A stretch of DNA of 64,000 bases, from assembly GCA_900469965.1 (NCBI GenBank), contig UBZP01000014.1, positions 325,154 through 389,153 on the forward strand, read 5' to 3'. The DNA is from Hyphomicrobiales bacterium. Its GTDB lineage: Bacteria; Pseudomonadota; Alphaproteobacteria; Rhizobiales; Rhizobiaceae. A program made the position numbers and the translations under genes. Of the stretch, positions 28,751 through 36,642 are shown piece by piece (position 1 is the stretch's first letter; each line of letters opens with the position of its first letter). The notes under the pieces are model-generated. The model did not search any database. It was not told the DNA's origin and saw nothing but the letters and a program-made list of their open reading frames with translations.

Positions 28751-30037
28751 CTACCGGCGGTCCTTGCCGAAGGTGTAGCCGGTCTCGACGCTCTTCTTGC
28801 CGAACTTGTCGCGCAGCGTGTTGATCGCGGCCTCGGCTGCGGCGCGGCGGCTGGCCTGCGGGTCGACGAGATCGGGCGGGTCGGCGCGCTGCGGGTCGCA
28901 CAGGTCGGTGACGCCGATGCCGATCAGGCGGAACTTCGTCCCGTCCGCTTCCTTCTTCAGAAGCTCCATGCCGATCCGGAAGATCCGGTCGGCCAGCATG
29001 GTCGGGTCCTCGAGCTTGCGGTTGCGGGTGCGGCTCTTGAAATCCGCGGTCTTGAGCTTCAGCACCACCGTCTGCCCGGCGATCTCCGCCTTGCGCAGCC
29101 TTGCGGCCACCTGCTCGCTGAGGCGGCGCAGGTGGGTCACGAGGTCGTCATAGGCGGCGATGTCGTCGAAGAAGGTGGTCTCGGAGGAGACGCTCTTGGC
29201 CGCGTCGTTCAGGTGGACTTCCCGGTCGTCCTGCCCGCGCGACAGATTGTAGAGCCGCTTGCCCATGACGCCGTAGCGCCGCATCAGCTCGGTCTCCTCC
29301 ATCGTCTGCAGCTGGCCGATATCGCGGATGCCGTCGCGCTCCAGCGTCTCTGCGAAGGCCTTGCCGACGCCCCAGATCAGCCGCACGGGTTTCGTCCGCA
29401 GGAACTCCAGCGCTTCGGCCTGGCCGATGACGGAGAAGCCGCGCGGCTTCTGGAGGTCGGAGGCGACCTTGGCGAGGAACTTGCAATAGGAGAGGCCGAC
29501 CGAAATGGTGATGCCGATCTCCTGTTCGATGCGCCGTGCGAACCGGGCGAGCACGCGCGCCGGCGGATCGTGGTGGAGGCGCTCGGTCCCCTTGAGCTCG
29601 AGAAAGGCCTCGTCGATCGACAGCGGCTGAACGAGCGGCGTCAGCTCCTGCATCATCGTGCGGATCTGGCGGCCGACGCGGACGTACTTCTCCATGTCCG
29701 GCTTGATGACGATGGCCTGCGGACAGGCCTCCAGCGCCTTGAACATCGGCATGGCCGAGCGCACCCCATGGATGCGGGCGATATAGCAGGCGGTGGAGAC
29801 GACGCCGCGCTTGCCGCCGCCGATGATGACGGGCTTGTCGGCGAGCTCGGGATTGTCGCGCTTTTCGACCGAGGCGTAGAAGGCGTCGCAATCGATATGG
29901 GCGAGCGTCAGCCGGTAGAGCTCGTCATGGTAGAGGAGGCGCGGGCTGCCGCAATGCTTGCAGCGGCGATTGCCCGACGGCTGCCCCGTCAGGCAATCGC
30001 GGCAGAAACCCGGATGGCGCGCTTCGTCTGGCTGCAT
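28751..30037 (-). CDS. dinB: DNA polymerase IV (DinB) with N-terminal zinc-ribbon-like extension
   Basis: 428 residues from the ATG at 30037. Y-family motifs are intact: D49-x-D51 ([11 protein letters not shown]), S140-I-D142-E143, then helix-hairpin-helix and little-finger regions. Before the palm there is an extra ~40-residue head with C12-x-x-C15 and C26-x-x-C29, which looks like a zinc ribbon; E. coli DinB begins directly at the palm. A perfect alphaproteobacterial LexA box begins 6 bases upstream of this ATG, leaving no room for a ribosome site, so translation may be leaderless. A start at 30067 would put the box inside the gene. Confidence 0.92.
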   Translation of the reverse strand: MQPDEARHPGFCRDCLTGQPSGNRRCKHCGSPRLLYHDELYRLTLAHIDCDAFYASVEKRDNPELADKPVIIGGGKRGVVSTACYIARIHGVRSAMPMFKALEACPQAIVIKPDMEKYVRVGRQIRTMMQELTPLVQPLSIDEAFLELKGTERLHHDPPARVLARFARRIEQEIGITISVGLSYCKFLAKVASDLQKPRGFSVIGQAEALEFLRTKPVRLIWGVGKAFAETLERDGIRDIGQLQTMEETELMRRYGVMGKRLYNLSRGQDDREVHLNDAAKSVSSETTFFDDIAAYDDLVTHLRRLSEQVAARLRKAEIAGQTVVLKLKTADFKSRTRNRKLEDPTMLADRIFRIGMELLKKEADGTKFRLIGIGVTDLCDPQRADPPDLVDPQASRRAAAEAAINTLRDKFGKKSVETGYTFGKDRR

Positions 30038-30042
30038 CTTGA

Positions 30043-30057
30043 GAACAAATATTGAAC
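30043..30057 (-). promoter_or_regulatory. LexA (SOS) box of dinB
   Basis: On the minus strand this reads GTTC-AATATTT-GTTC, an exact match to the alphaproteobacterial LexA consensus GTTC-N7-GTTC. It directly abuts the dinB start region, so DinB should be induced by DNA damage. Confidence 0.85.
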
Positions 30058-30175
30058 ATTCGCACATTAGCCCGTAAGCTTGCGACTCTCAAGCCCGGCC
30101 AGTGAGGAGCGCATGGGAACCCGCGCCGCAATCGATGCTGTTGCAGATCCGGCCCGCCGGCATGGCTCAGGCCGG

Positions 30176-30838
30176 TCATCGGCCGGCAAAGGCGGCGAAA
30201 TGGGCGCGGATCCGGCGTTCGGCATCGCGCCAGTCGCTCGCCGTCACGATGAATTCCCCCGGATCCGGCGCCAGCGCCAGAAAGGCCTGGTTGGCCATCA
30301 GCCGCACCAGCAGCGCCTCGGGCACGCTTTCGCGCACCGAATGGTGGTTGGAGTGGATGTCGTCGACGAAGGCGAGCGGCAGGGAACGCCCGCGATGCAG
30401 CGCCTGCACGACGGGTCCCTTCGCCGCCTCCGTCGCCACCATCGGAAAATCGAGCCCGTGCCGGTCGAGCAGCCGGCGCCGGACCTCGGCATGACGCGGC
30501 GGCATCGCCGTCAGGAAGACGACGTCGGCGTCCTTGCCGAGCGCGCCAAGCGTCTCCACCGCCAGCGCCGCGGGCGTCTGCCACTGGTCCTGTGTGGCGA
30601 AGAACTCCTCCTGCAGCGCCTTGACCGCCGCCTCCAGCACGGCCTCTCCGGTGCTGCGGTCGACGATGTTGCCGGTCAGCCGGAAGGAGCGCGGCAGCAG
30701 TTCGTGGCCGCGCGAGCGCAGGAAGGCGTCGAGCGGGGTCAGATACTCGAGCACCACCTCGTCGACGTCGCAGACGACGAGCGGCCGGTCCGACAGGAGC
30801 ACGTGATCGAGCGGGACGATGTCGGCCCCGGGCTTCAC
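30176..30838 (-). CDS. HAD-superfamily-like protein
   Basis: 220 residues from a GTG that overlaps the stop of the upstream DUF3572 gene (GTGA), so it is translationally coupled to it. Residues near 20-28 ([11 protein letters not shown]) give the D-x-D phosphatase motif I of the HAD fold. A T-A-M-P-P strand near 115 fits motif II, a Lys near 140 motif III, and F-V-D-D-I-H-S-N near 157-164 the acidic motif IV. No specific substrate can be assigned. The same gene pair is a common neighbour of divK in Rhizobiales, as far as I recall. Confidence 0.75.
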   Translation of the reverse strand: MKPGADIVPLDHVLLSDRPLVVCDVDEVVLEYLTPLDAFLRSRGHELLPRSFRLTGNIVDRSTGEAVLEAAVKALQEEFFATQDQWQTPAALAVETLGALGKDADVVFLTAMPPRHAEVRRRLLDRHGLDFPMVATEAAKGPVVQALHRGRSLPLAFVDDIHSNHHSVRESVPEALLVRLMANQAFLALAPDPGEFIVTASDWRDAERRIRAHFAAFAGR

Positions 30839-31134
30839 GGCCAGTCGGCCCCGCTGCCGGCGCCCGACATCAGCGCGTGCGCGCGCACCACCTGCTCGGG
30901 CTTGCGGTTCGTCGCCTCGCAGAAGGCGATCAGCGTCGGCTCGTGGCCCATCAGGAAGTCGAGCAGGCCGGCGAGGAAGCCGCGGTTGCCGGCGGCCTCG
31001 CGCAGCCCGGCCGGGTCGACGCCGGTGAGCGACAGAAAACGGGACAACAGTTCCGGCTCGCCCGCAAGCCAGGCAAGCACGGCAATTGCCGTGGTTTCGG
31101 CCTCCTGGGCCGATGTATCTTTTTGGCTTTGCAT
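30835..31134 (-). CDS. DUF3572 domain protein
   Basis: 99 residues, small and helical. The core Ala-Trp-Leu pattern ([17 protein letters not shown]) and the following [10 protein letters not shown] match the DUF3572 family of Rhizobiales, whose function is unknown. It diverges from divK with 141 bases between the start codons and is coupled to the HAD-like gene by a 4-base overlap. Confidence 0.8.
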   Translation of the reverse strand: MQSQKDTSAQEAETTAIAVLAWLAGEPELLSRFLSLTGVDPAGLREAAGNRGFLAGLLDFLMGHEPTLIAFCEATNRKPEQVVRAHALMSGAGSGADWP

Positions 31135-31275
31135 GGCAATTTCCCGGAAAAGTTACCTTTTAGTCAACCAAATGCCGCTACTGTCGCGAAGATCGCGCTG
31201 GGTGAAGTCGGTACTGCGGCAACTTATATATCTCCCGAGGTGTTGCAAGGCTGGAGCGAGGGGCAGGGACACGTG

Positions 31276-31647
31276 ATGCCGAAGCAGGTGATGATAGTCG
31301 AGGACAACGAGCTGAACATGAAGCTCTTCCGTGACCTCATCGAGGCCTCGGGCTACAGCACGATCCAGACCCGCAACGGCATGGAGGCGCTGGATCTTGC
31401 GCGTCGCTACCGCCCGGACCTCATCCTGATGGACATTCAGCTGCCGGAAGTCTCCGGGCTGGAGGTGACGAAGTGGCTGAAGGAGGACGACGAACTGCAC
31501 GTCATCCCGGTCATCGCCGTCACCGCCTTTGCGATGAAGGGCGACGAGGAACGCATCCGCCAGGGCGGCTGCGAGGCCTATGTGTCCAAGCCGATCTCGG
31601 TTCCGAAATTCATCGAGACCATCAAGACCTACCTGGGCGACGCATGA
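31276..31647 (+). CDS. divK: Single-domain response regulator DivK
   Basis: 123 residues, receiver domain only. The phospho-acceptor is D53 (L-I-L-M-D-I-Q-L-P), with acidic pocket E9-D10, switch Thr in V-T-A-F-A-M-K-G and Lys in S-K-P. The sequence is the canonical alphaproteobacterial DivK, which relays DivJ/PleC signals through DivL to control CtrA and cell-pole asymmetry. It is followed 16 bases later by pleD, the Caulobacter-like divK-pleD arrangement. Confidence 0.95.
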   Translation: MPKQVMIVEDNELNMKLFRDLIEASGYSTIQTRNGMEALDLARRYRPDLILMDIQLPEVSGLEVTKWLKEDDELHVIPVIAVTAFAMKGDEERIRQGGCEAYVSKPISVPKFIETIKTYLGDA

Positions 31648-31663
31648 GGTTGAAATCCGATCG

Positions 31664-33031
31664 ATGACCGCGCGCATCCTCGTCGTTGACGATATCCCCG
31701 CGAACGTGAAGCTCCTGGAAGCGCGTCTTCTGGCGGAGTACTTCGACGTTCTGACGGCGGACAACGGCTACGATGCGCTGGCGATCTGCGAACGGACGCA
31801 GGTGGACCTGATCCTCCTCGACGTCATGATGCCGGGGATCGACGGTTTCGAGGTCTGCGAACGGCTGAAGGAAAATCCGCGCACCGCCCATATTCCGGTC
31901 GTGATGGTCACCGCACTCGATCAGCCGTCCGACCGGGTGAGGGGGCTGAAGGCCGGCGCCGACGATTTCCTCACGAAGCCCGTCAATGACCTGCAACTGA
32001 TGTCGCGCGTCAAAAGCCTCATCCGGCTGAAGACCTTGACCGACGAGTTGCGCGTGCGCGCCGCGACCGCCGAGGCGATCGGGATGGAGACGGGGCTTGC
32101 CGGCGCGATCGGCGACGAGCCGGGCTCCGTCCTGCTCGTCGATGGCCGCGCCAGCTCGCAGGAGCGGATCGTCCGCGCGCTGAAGCCGATTGCGGAGGTG
32201 TCCTGCATGTCGGATCCGCAGGCGGCGCTGTTCGACGCCGCCGAGAACCCGTTCGAGCTCGTCATCGTCAATGCGAATTTCAGCGACTACGATCCGCTTC
32301 GGCTGTGCTCGCAGCTCCGTTCGCTGGAGCGCACGCGGTTCCTGCCGATCCTGCTGATTGCCGAACAGGGCGACGACGACATGATCGTGCGTGCGCTCGA
32401 TCTCGGCGTGACCGACTATCTCATGCGGCCGGTCGACGCCAACGAGCTTCTCGCGCGAAGCCTCACCCAGATCCGGCGCAAGCGCTACAACGACCGCCTG
32501 CGCGCCAGCGTCCGGCAGACGATCGAGCTCGCCGTCACCGACGGCCTGACGGGGCTCCACAACCGGCGCTATCTCGACAGCCATCTCAAGCTTCTGATCG
32601 ATCGTTCCCTGGCCCGGGGGCGGCAGATGTCGATCTGCATGACCGACATCGACCGCTTCAAGCTGATCAACGATACCTATGGTCACGACGTCGGCGACGT
32701 GGTCCTGCGCGAGTTCGCCAGCCGGCTTCGCACGGCGGTGCGCGGCGCCGATCTCGCCTGCCGCTATGGCGGAGAGGAATTCGTTCTCGTGATGCCCGAT
32801 ACGTCGGCCGAAACGGCTGCCGCGGTTGCCGAGCGGTTGCGCATGACGATCGAGCAGGAGCCTTTCCGGCTGTCCGACGGCGGCGTGCCGCTGCAGGTTA
32901 CGGCCTCGATCGGCATCGCCTCGCTGCTGCCGCAGGGAGACGCCCCCGAGACACTTCTGAAGCGGGCCGACAACGCCCTCTACGAGGCCAAGCGCGCCGG
33001 CCGCAACCGCGTCGTCGCCGCCGCAGCCTGA
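31664..33031 (+). CDS. pleD: Response regulator diguanylate cyclase PleD
   Basis: 455 residues: receiver 1 (phospho-acceptor D53), a degenerate receiver 2 (about 150-275) and a GGDEF domain (about 285-455). The active site reads G369-G-E-E-F373, a functional variant. The inhibitory product site R360-x-x-D363 lies five residues before the signature, so feedback inhibition by c-di-GMP is expected. Phosphorylation by PleC/DivJ would dimerise and activate it, linking cell-cycle state to c-di-GMP and polar development. Confidence 0.95.
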   Translation: MTARILVVDDIPANVKLLEARLLAEYFDVLTADNGYDALAICERTQVDLILLDVMMPGIDGFEVCERLKENPRTAHIPVVMVTALDQPSDRVRGLKAGADDFLTKPVNDLQLMSRVKSLIRLKTLTDELRVRAATAEAIGMETGLAGAIGDEPGSVLLVDGRASSQERIVRALKPIAEVSCMSDPQAALFDAAENPFELVIVNANFSDYDPLRLCSQLRSLERTRFLPILLIAEQGDDDMIVRALDLGVTDYLMRPVDANELLARSLTQIRRKRYNDRLRASVRQTIELAVTDGLTGLHNRRYLDSHLKLLIDRSLARGRQMSICMTDIDRFKLINDTYGHDVGDVVLREFASRLRTAVRGADLACRYGGEEFVLVMPDTSAETAAAVAERLRMTIEQEPFRLSDGGVPLQVTASIGIASLLPQGDAPETLLKRADNALYEAKRAGRNRVVAAAA

Positions 33032-33297
33032 AGCGGGCTGCCCGATCCGCGATATCGACGGGTTCGGCGCTTGCGGCCGCCTGATCGGCGGCGACGCACC
33101 TCACCGTCCATCGCCTTTGCCTTGCCTTTCATCGCCTCTGCCGGCCGAACGCCTCGCGCAGAGGCGCGTCCTACTATCCCTGTCGGCCCGGCGCCGGCGG
33201 CGTACGGGATCGAGACGTTCCGCGAGCGCTGAAATTTTTCTGTCCCGACGCGGGACGAATCGTGGCGGTGGCGACACAGTTGGTCTGCCGAATGCAT

Positions 33298-33306
33298 TTA
33301 TCCACA
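33298..33306 (+). promoter_or_regulatory. Perfect DnaA box 9-mer
   Basis: TTATCCACA matches the DnaA-box consensus exactly. I found no cluster of further boxes around it, so this is not evidence of an origin. It could be a single regulatory DnaA site downstream of the divK-pleD cell-cycle genes, or chance. Confidence 0.4.
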
Positions 33307-33744
33307 GATTTTGTACCCCTCATTTGGGTGAAAAATGACACAGCGTCAATTTCTGTAACGGCTGGGGAATGGCAAGTCGTGGCGGTTTGAAGGGCTCGGA
33401 GAAGCGTAAAAATAGTGGCGGATAGGCTACTTTTGACGATTTATATTACAGTTTGGGTTTGATAATGTATTCAATGTCTTCTGATGATGTGGTGATTGGG
33501 GCTCACCTAACGTCAGGTCTTACTCGGAAGACGACGTGCACCTGAGGGTTGGTGATGGGGGCGCACGATAACCGATGCTGCAAATAGCGTTTTCTTCGCC
33601 TGATGACCTCAGGCGGGGATGAACGAATTAACCGTCGCGGCTCGCACAGTAGCGGCAGCGCGCAAGATTTCATTGATTTTTTTCCAATTCCGCGCGATCT
33701 TTAAAGAAAGGCGAGCGAGAATTCGCCGCAAGTTACCCCATGAT

Positions 33745-33872
33745 GCTAGGTCCGCCGCATCTCCTGGGTCGTGGGGTTGGCCGGCTGGTGACGACGTAAA
33801 CGGAATCCTCGTGCCGTGGTCTTCCCCAGCCGGCCCCCGATCAACGCCGCTTCCGAAATACGGAGCGGCGTT
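33745..33872 (+). ncRNA. Candidate structured small RNA with terminator
   Basis: GGCCGGCTGG (33779-33788) and CCAGCCGGCC (33826-33835) form a perfect 10-bp stem around 37 bases, extended by further GTTG/CAAC pairing. Directly after it a second hairpin (33843-33872, AACGCCGC… / …GCGGCGTT with an AAATA loop) runs into TTTCGCGTTT and looks like a rho-independent terminator. The 5' end is a guess, and I did not find a clear promoter. The arrangement suits a stand-alone RNA such as a 6S-like or rhizobial trans-sRNA; I cannot assign a family. Confidence 0.45.
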
Positions 33873-34008
33873 TCGCGTTTCAGGGTTCTCCGTGCATCCG
33901 ATGATTCGTCCGCCGCAAGCTCCCACGCCGGGCCTGCAGAATCAGGGCACATAAAAAAGGCGCGCCGCCGGAGCGATGCGCCCTTCAGAGAGGCCGAAGC
34001 GTCAAGGA

Positions 34009-34176
34009 TTACTTGATCTTCGTTTCCTTGAACTCGACGTGCTTGCGCGCGACCGGGTCGTACTTCGTCTTGGTCATCTTTTCCGTCATCGTACGGCTGT
34101 TCTTCGTCGTGACGTAGAAGAAGCCGGTGTCGGCCGTCGACAGCAGCTTGATCTTGATGGTGGTAGCCTTGGCCAT
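34009..34176 (-). CDS. rpmG: Ribosomal protein bL33
   Basis: 55 residues, the usual alphaproteobacterial length ([19 protein letters not shown]). It lacks the Cys pairs of zinc-binding L33 and so belongs to the zinc-independent type. A promoter candidate and a terminator-like hairpin lie between it and the upstream MFS gene, so its expression may be partly uncoupled from that operon. Confidence 0.97.
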   Translation of the reverse strand: MAKATTIKIKLLSTADTGFFYVTTKNSRTMTEKMTKTKYDPVARKHVEFKETKIK

Positions 34177-34191
34177 GGTCGTCCTGCCTTT

Positions 34192-34231
34192 ACAAAAACG
34201 AAGCCGTGGACGACCTGTCCGGTTCCACGGC
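34192..34231 (-). terminator. Terminator-like hairpin in the rpmG leader / after the MFS gene
   Basis: GCCGTGGA and TCCACGGC (34203-34231) form an 8-bp stem. On the minus strand it is followed by TTCGTTTTTG, a good rho-independent terminator. It lies between the MFS stop and the rpmG start, only about 15 bases from rpmG, so it either ends the MFS operon or attenuates rpmG. Confidence 0.6.
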
Positions 34232-34254
34232 ATTGGAACTTCAATTGTGCGCGG

Positions 34255-34282
34255 AAACTACAAATCGCGCCTGAAAAGTCAA
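34255..34282 (-). promoter_or_regulatory. Candidate rpmG promoter
   Basis: On the minus strand: TTGACT (34282-34277), 16 bases, then TAGTTT (34260-34255). The -35 overlaps the stop codon of the MFS gene. Transcripts from here would pass through the terminator-like hairpin before rpmG. Confidence 0.4.
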
Positions 34283-35463
34283 GCCCGTTTTGGCCGGAAC
34301 ACCATGCGGGCGAGGGAAAGGGCGACATAGAGCCCGAAGAAGAAGGCGATCGACCAGGCAAAGCCGTCGTCGCCGGCAACGTCGATGGCGACGCCCACGA
34401 CCTGCGGGCCCGCGACCGTGCCGACCGCATAGCAGAAGATGAAGGCGGCGTTGGCGGCGGCGAGGTCCGCCCCGGTCAGCCGGGATCCGAGATGGCTGAG
34501 CCCGACCGTGTAGAGCCCGGAGACGCAGCCGCCCCAGAAGAGCAGCACCACCGCCATCAGGAGCCAGTTCTGCGACAGAAGCGGCAGGGAGGCGGCGCCG
34601 ACCATGCCGATCAGCGCCATGATCGACAGCAGCCTGCGCCGGTCCCTCATGTGGTCGGACAGGAGCCCGAGCGGGATCTGGAAGAGGAAATTGCCGACGC
34701 CCATCACGGTGAGCAGCAGCGCTGCCTGCGATTCGCTGAAACCGGCGCGGGTGGCATAGACGGGAAACAGCGACAGCCCGCCGACCTGGACCGCGCCGAA
34801 GACGAAGACGGCCGCCGTCGCCGTCGGCACGAGCAGGATGTAGCGCATGAAATGCATTTCCGGCTTCTCGTCGATGTCCGGGCTCTCGTTGCGGGCGATC
34901 AGGATCGGCACGGCCGCGAGCAGGATGACGAAGGCGCCGACCGCGAAGGGAACGGGACCCTCGCTGCCGAGCAGCGAGAACAGCAGCGGCCCGTTGGCGA
35001 AGCCGAGCGCCAGCACCGTCGCATAGATGCCGAGCACGAGCCCCCGCCGTCGCGGCGGGGCGGCGGCATTGATCCAGAACTCGGAGAGGATGAACACCAT
35101 CGTCGTCGCCCCGTGGAAGACGATGCGCAGGGGAAACCAGAGCCAGAAGTTCTGGATGTAGTAGAAGCCGAGCGAACTGGCCGCGGCGAGCACGATGGCG
35201 GCGACCATGACGGTCGAGGTGCTGTATTTGTGCGCCAGCCGCGCCGTGAACGGGGCGCAGACCATGGCGGCGACGCCGGCCATCGCCGAATTCAGGCCGA
35301 TCAGCGTGGTCGGGATGCCGCGCTTCTCCATGATGATGCTGAGCAGCGGTAGGCCGAGACCGATGGCGATGCCGACGGCGGCGATCGAGGCCATGGCGGC
35401 GATCAGCGAGCGCCAGTGGATGCTGTCGGGCGTGGAAGAGGTCCCGGACTTGGGATCTGACAT
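34279..35463 (-). CDS. Major facilitator superfamily transporter
   Basis: 394 residues from the ATG at 35463 (GGAA upstream); an ATG at 35475 is an alternative. Twelve hydrophobic helices can be read. The first cytoplasmic loop motif is modified (F-T-A-R-L-A-H-K-Y-S), and the C-terminal half repeats it as G-L-L-S-D-H-M-R-D-R-R. The S-E-F-W-I-N-A-A segment in helix 4-5 recalls YcaD-type MFS proteins of unknown substrate. It follows the NUDIX gene closely and is the tail of the topA-rnr-DUF983-NUDIX run. Confidence 0.85.
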   Translation of the reverse strand: MSDPKSGTSSTPDSIHWRSLIAAMASIAAVGIAIGLGLPLLSIIMEKRGIPTTLIGLNSAMAGVAAMVCAPFTARLAHKYSTSTVMVAAIVLAAASSLGFYYIQNFWLWFPLRIVFHGATTMVFILSEFWINAAAPPRRRGLVLGIYATVLALGFANGPLLFSLLGSEGPVPFAVGAFVILLAAVPILIARNESPDIDEKPEMHFMRYILLVPTATAAVFVFGAVQVGGLSLFPVYATRAGFSESQAALLLTVMGVGNFLFQIPLGLLSDHMRDRRRLLSIMALIGMVGAASLPLLSQNWLLMAVVLLFWGGCVSGLYTVGLSHLGSRLTGADLAAANAAFIFCYAVGTVAGPQVVGVAIDVAGDDGFAWSIAFFFGLYVALSLARMVFRPKRA

Positions 35464-35479
35464 GCGTGATTCCATCGCT

Positions 35480-36151
35480 CTACAATAGGTCCCGGACGAA
35501 CGTGCCACGACGGTGCATGAAGAAGGCCGCCTGCCCGCCGAACGGCAGGGACGGATCTTGCTGGAGGGAAGTCTTCAGTTCTTCAAGAACGGAGATCGTG
35601 ATCGCGGGCATATCGACTTTCAATGTCTGGAAGATGTCAATCCATCGCAGGTCCGAAAGCTCGGGGCTGTCGTGCACCGTTTGCGGGTCGATCTCCGCAT
35701 CGTCGGTAAATAGGGCGAAAAAGCGGGTGTCGAAGCGACGGACCTGTCCAGGCGGGGTGATCGCGCGGGCGACGAAGCGCAGCCGGGAGAGGTCGGGGTG
35801 AAAGAGATGGCTGCCGGCAGGGGCTCCGTCCACCGCGCTTCCGATGGTGACGCCGGCCTCTTCGCGCAGTTCCCGCAGGGCTGCTACGCCAAGGCCGCGC
35901 AGCGTCGCCGGAACCGTGCGCACCGGCGTTCGCTGCTTGAGCCGCTCGAAGGCTGCGGGATGGAACGGGGCATGGACCGGCATGCGCGAATCCAGCGGAT
36001 CGCGCCGCCCGCCGGGGAAGACGTAGACGTCGGGCATGAACACATGCCGGCTGCTGCGCTTGCCGACGAGGACGCGGAAACGGTCGTCCGACCGGTCGAT
36101 GAGGATCACCGACGCCGCATCCACCGGCCGCAGCGGGCTCGGCCCGCTCAT
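35480..36151 (-). CDS. NUDIX hydrolase
   Basis: 223 residues from an ATG that overlaps the DUF983 stop (ATGA). The NUDIX box is spread over residues about 50-125: F-P-G-G-R, then A-A-L-R-E-L-R-E-E-A-G-V, which supplies the metal-binding glutamates. A long insertion between the G-G and R-E-L-R-E-E parts is typical of the NUDT7/NUDT19 or CoA-pyrophosphatase-like subgroup. The substrate is a nucleoside diphosphate derivative by family, not known precisely. It is translationally coupled within the rnr operon. Confidence 0.85.
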   Translation of the reverse strand: MSGPSPLRPVDAASVILIDRSDDRFRVLVGKRSSRHVFMPDVYVFPGGRRDPLDSRMPVHAPFHPAAFERLKQRTPVRTVPATLRGLGVAALRELREEAGVTIGSAVDGAPAGSHLFHPDLSRLRFVARAITPPGQVRRFDTRFFALFTDDAEIDPQTVHDSPELSDLRWIDIFQTLKVDMPAITISVLEELKTSLQQDPSLPFGGQAAFFMHRRGTFVRDLL

Positions 36152-36606
36152 GCGCCGGCGTCGCGCGGCGGCAGCTCGTCCTCCGGCGCCTCCGCCTGCC
36201 CGCCGAAACCGTGCATCCGCAGCGCCCATTGCAGCCCGATGACGCCGCCCTTGACCGGCTGCATCAGCGCCAGCGCGCCGATCAGCGTCAGTGGCACCCA
36301 GATCGCCAGGTGCATCCAGGTGCTGAACGGCAGGATGAGGTCCGTCATCATGTAGCCGCCGAGCACCAGGTGGCCGACGATGGTGATGACCAGGTAGGGC
36401 GGCAGGTCGTCGGCGCGATGATGGTGCATTTCCTCGCCGCAGACCGAACAGGCATCGACCGGCTTGAGGAAGGACGCAAACAGCCGGCCTTCGCCGCAGG
36501 CGGGGCAGCGGCCGAGAAGGCCGCGGCGGATGGAGCGGGCCGCCGGCCGGTCCTCCGGATGGGCTGGGGCCGCTCCCTCGCGCTTCTGTTCGAATGTCGC
36601 CTGCAT
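36148..36606 (-). CDS. DUF983 family membrane protein
   Basis: 152 residues from the ATG at 36606; a GTG 6 bases upstream is possible. The DUF983 pattern is clear: R-R-G-L-L-G-R-C-P-A-C-G-E-G-R-L-F with a second pair C-S-V-C, giving a probable zinc site near residues 34-58. Two transmembrane helices follow, near 70-90 and 97-117. The function is unknown; the gene is commonly found next to rnr and NUDIX genes in Rhizobiales. It sits 37 bases after rnr and overlaps the NUDIX start. Confidence 0.85.
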   Translation of the reverse strand: MQATFEQKREGAAPAHPEDRPAARSIRRGLLGRCPACGEGRLFASFLKPVDACSVCGEEMHHHRADDLPPYLVITIVGHLVLGGYMMTDLILPFSTWMHLAIWVPLTLIGALALMQPVKGGVIGLQWALRMHGFGGQAEAPEDELPPRDAGA

Positions 36607-36642
36607 CGTCACAACCCTTGCTTCACGGCCAGCCGTCCGGTC

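Larger units (their letters stand above)
33032..34008. other. 977-bp non-coding stretch between pleD and rpmG
   Basis: This is the longest gene-free stretch. The first ~180 bases are GC-rich and featureless. From about 33220 to 33720 base composition drops, with several T-runs, a perfect DnaA-type 9-mer and no convincing frame. The part from about 33730 holds a structured, terminator-ended segment listed separately. Short open frames cross the region on both strands but lack ribosome sites and recognisable domains. No tRNA or known RNA signature was found. Confidence 0.6.

Noticed and set aside
33609-33954. Short overlapping frames on both strands in the pleD-rpmG gap
   Set aside because: They lack ribosome sites, cross strong hairpins and have no family resemblance; the region reads better as non-coding RNA.
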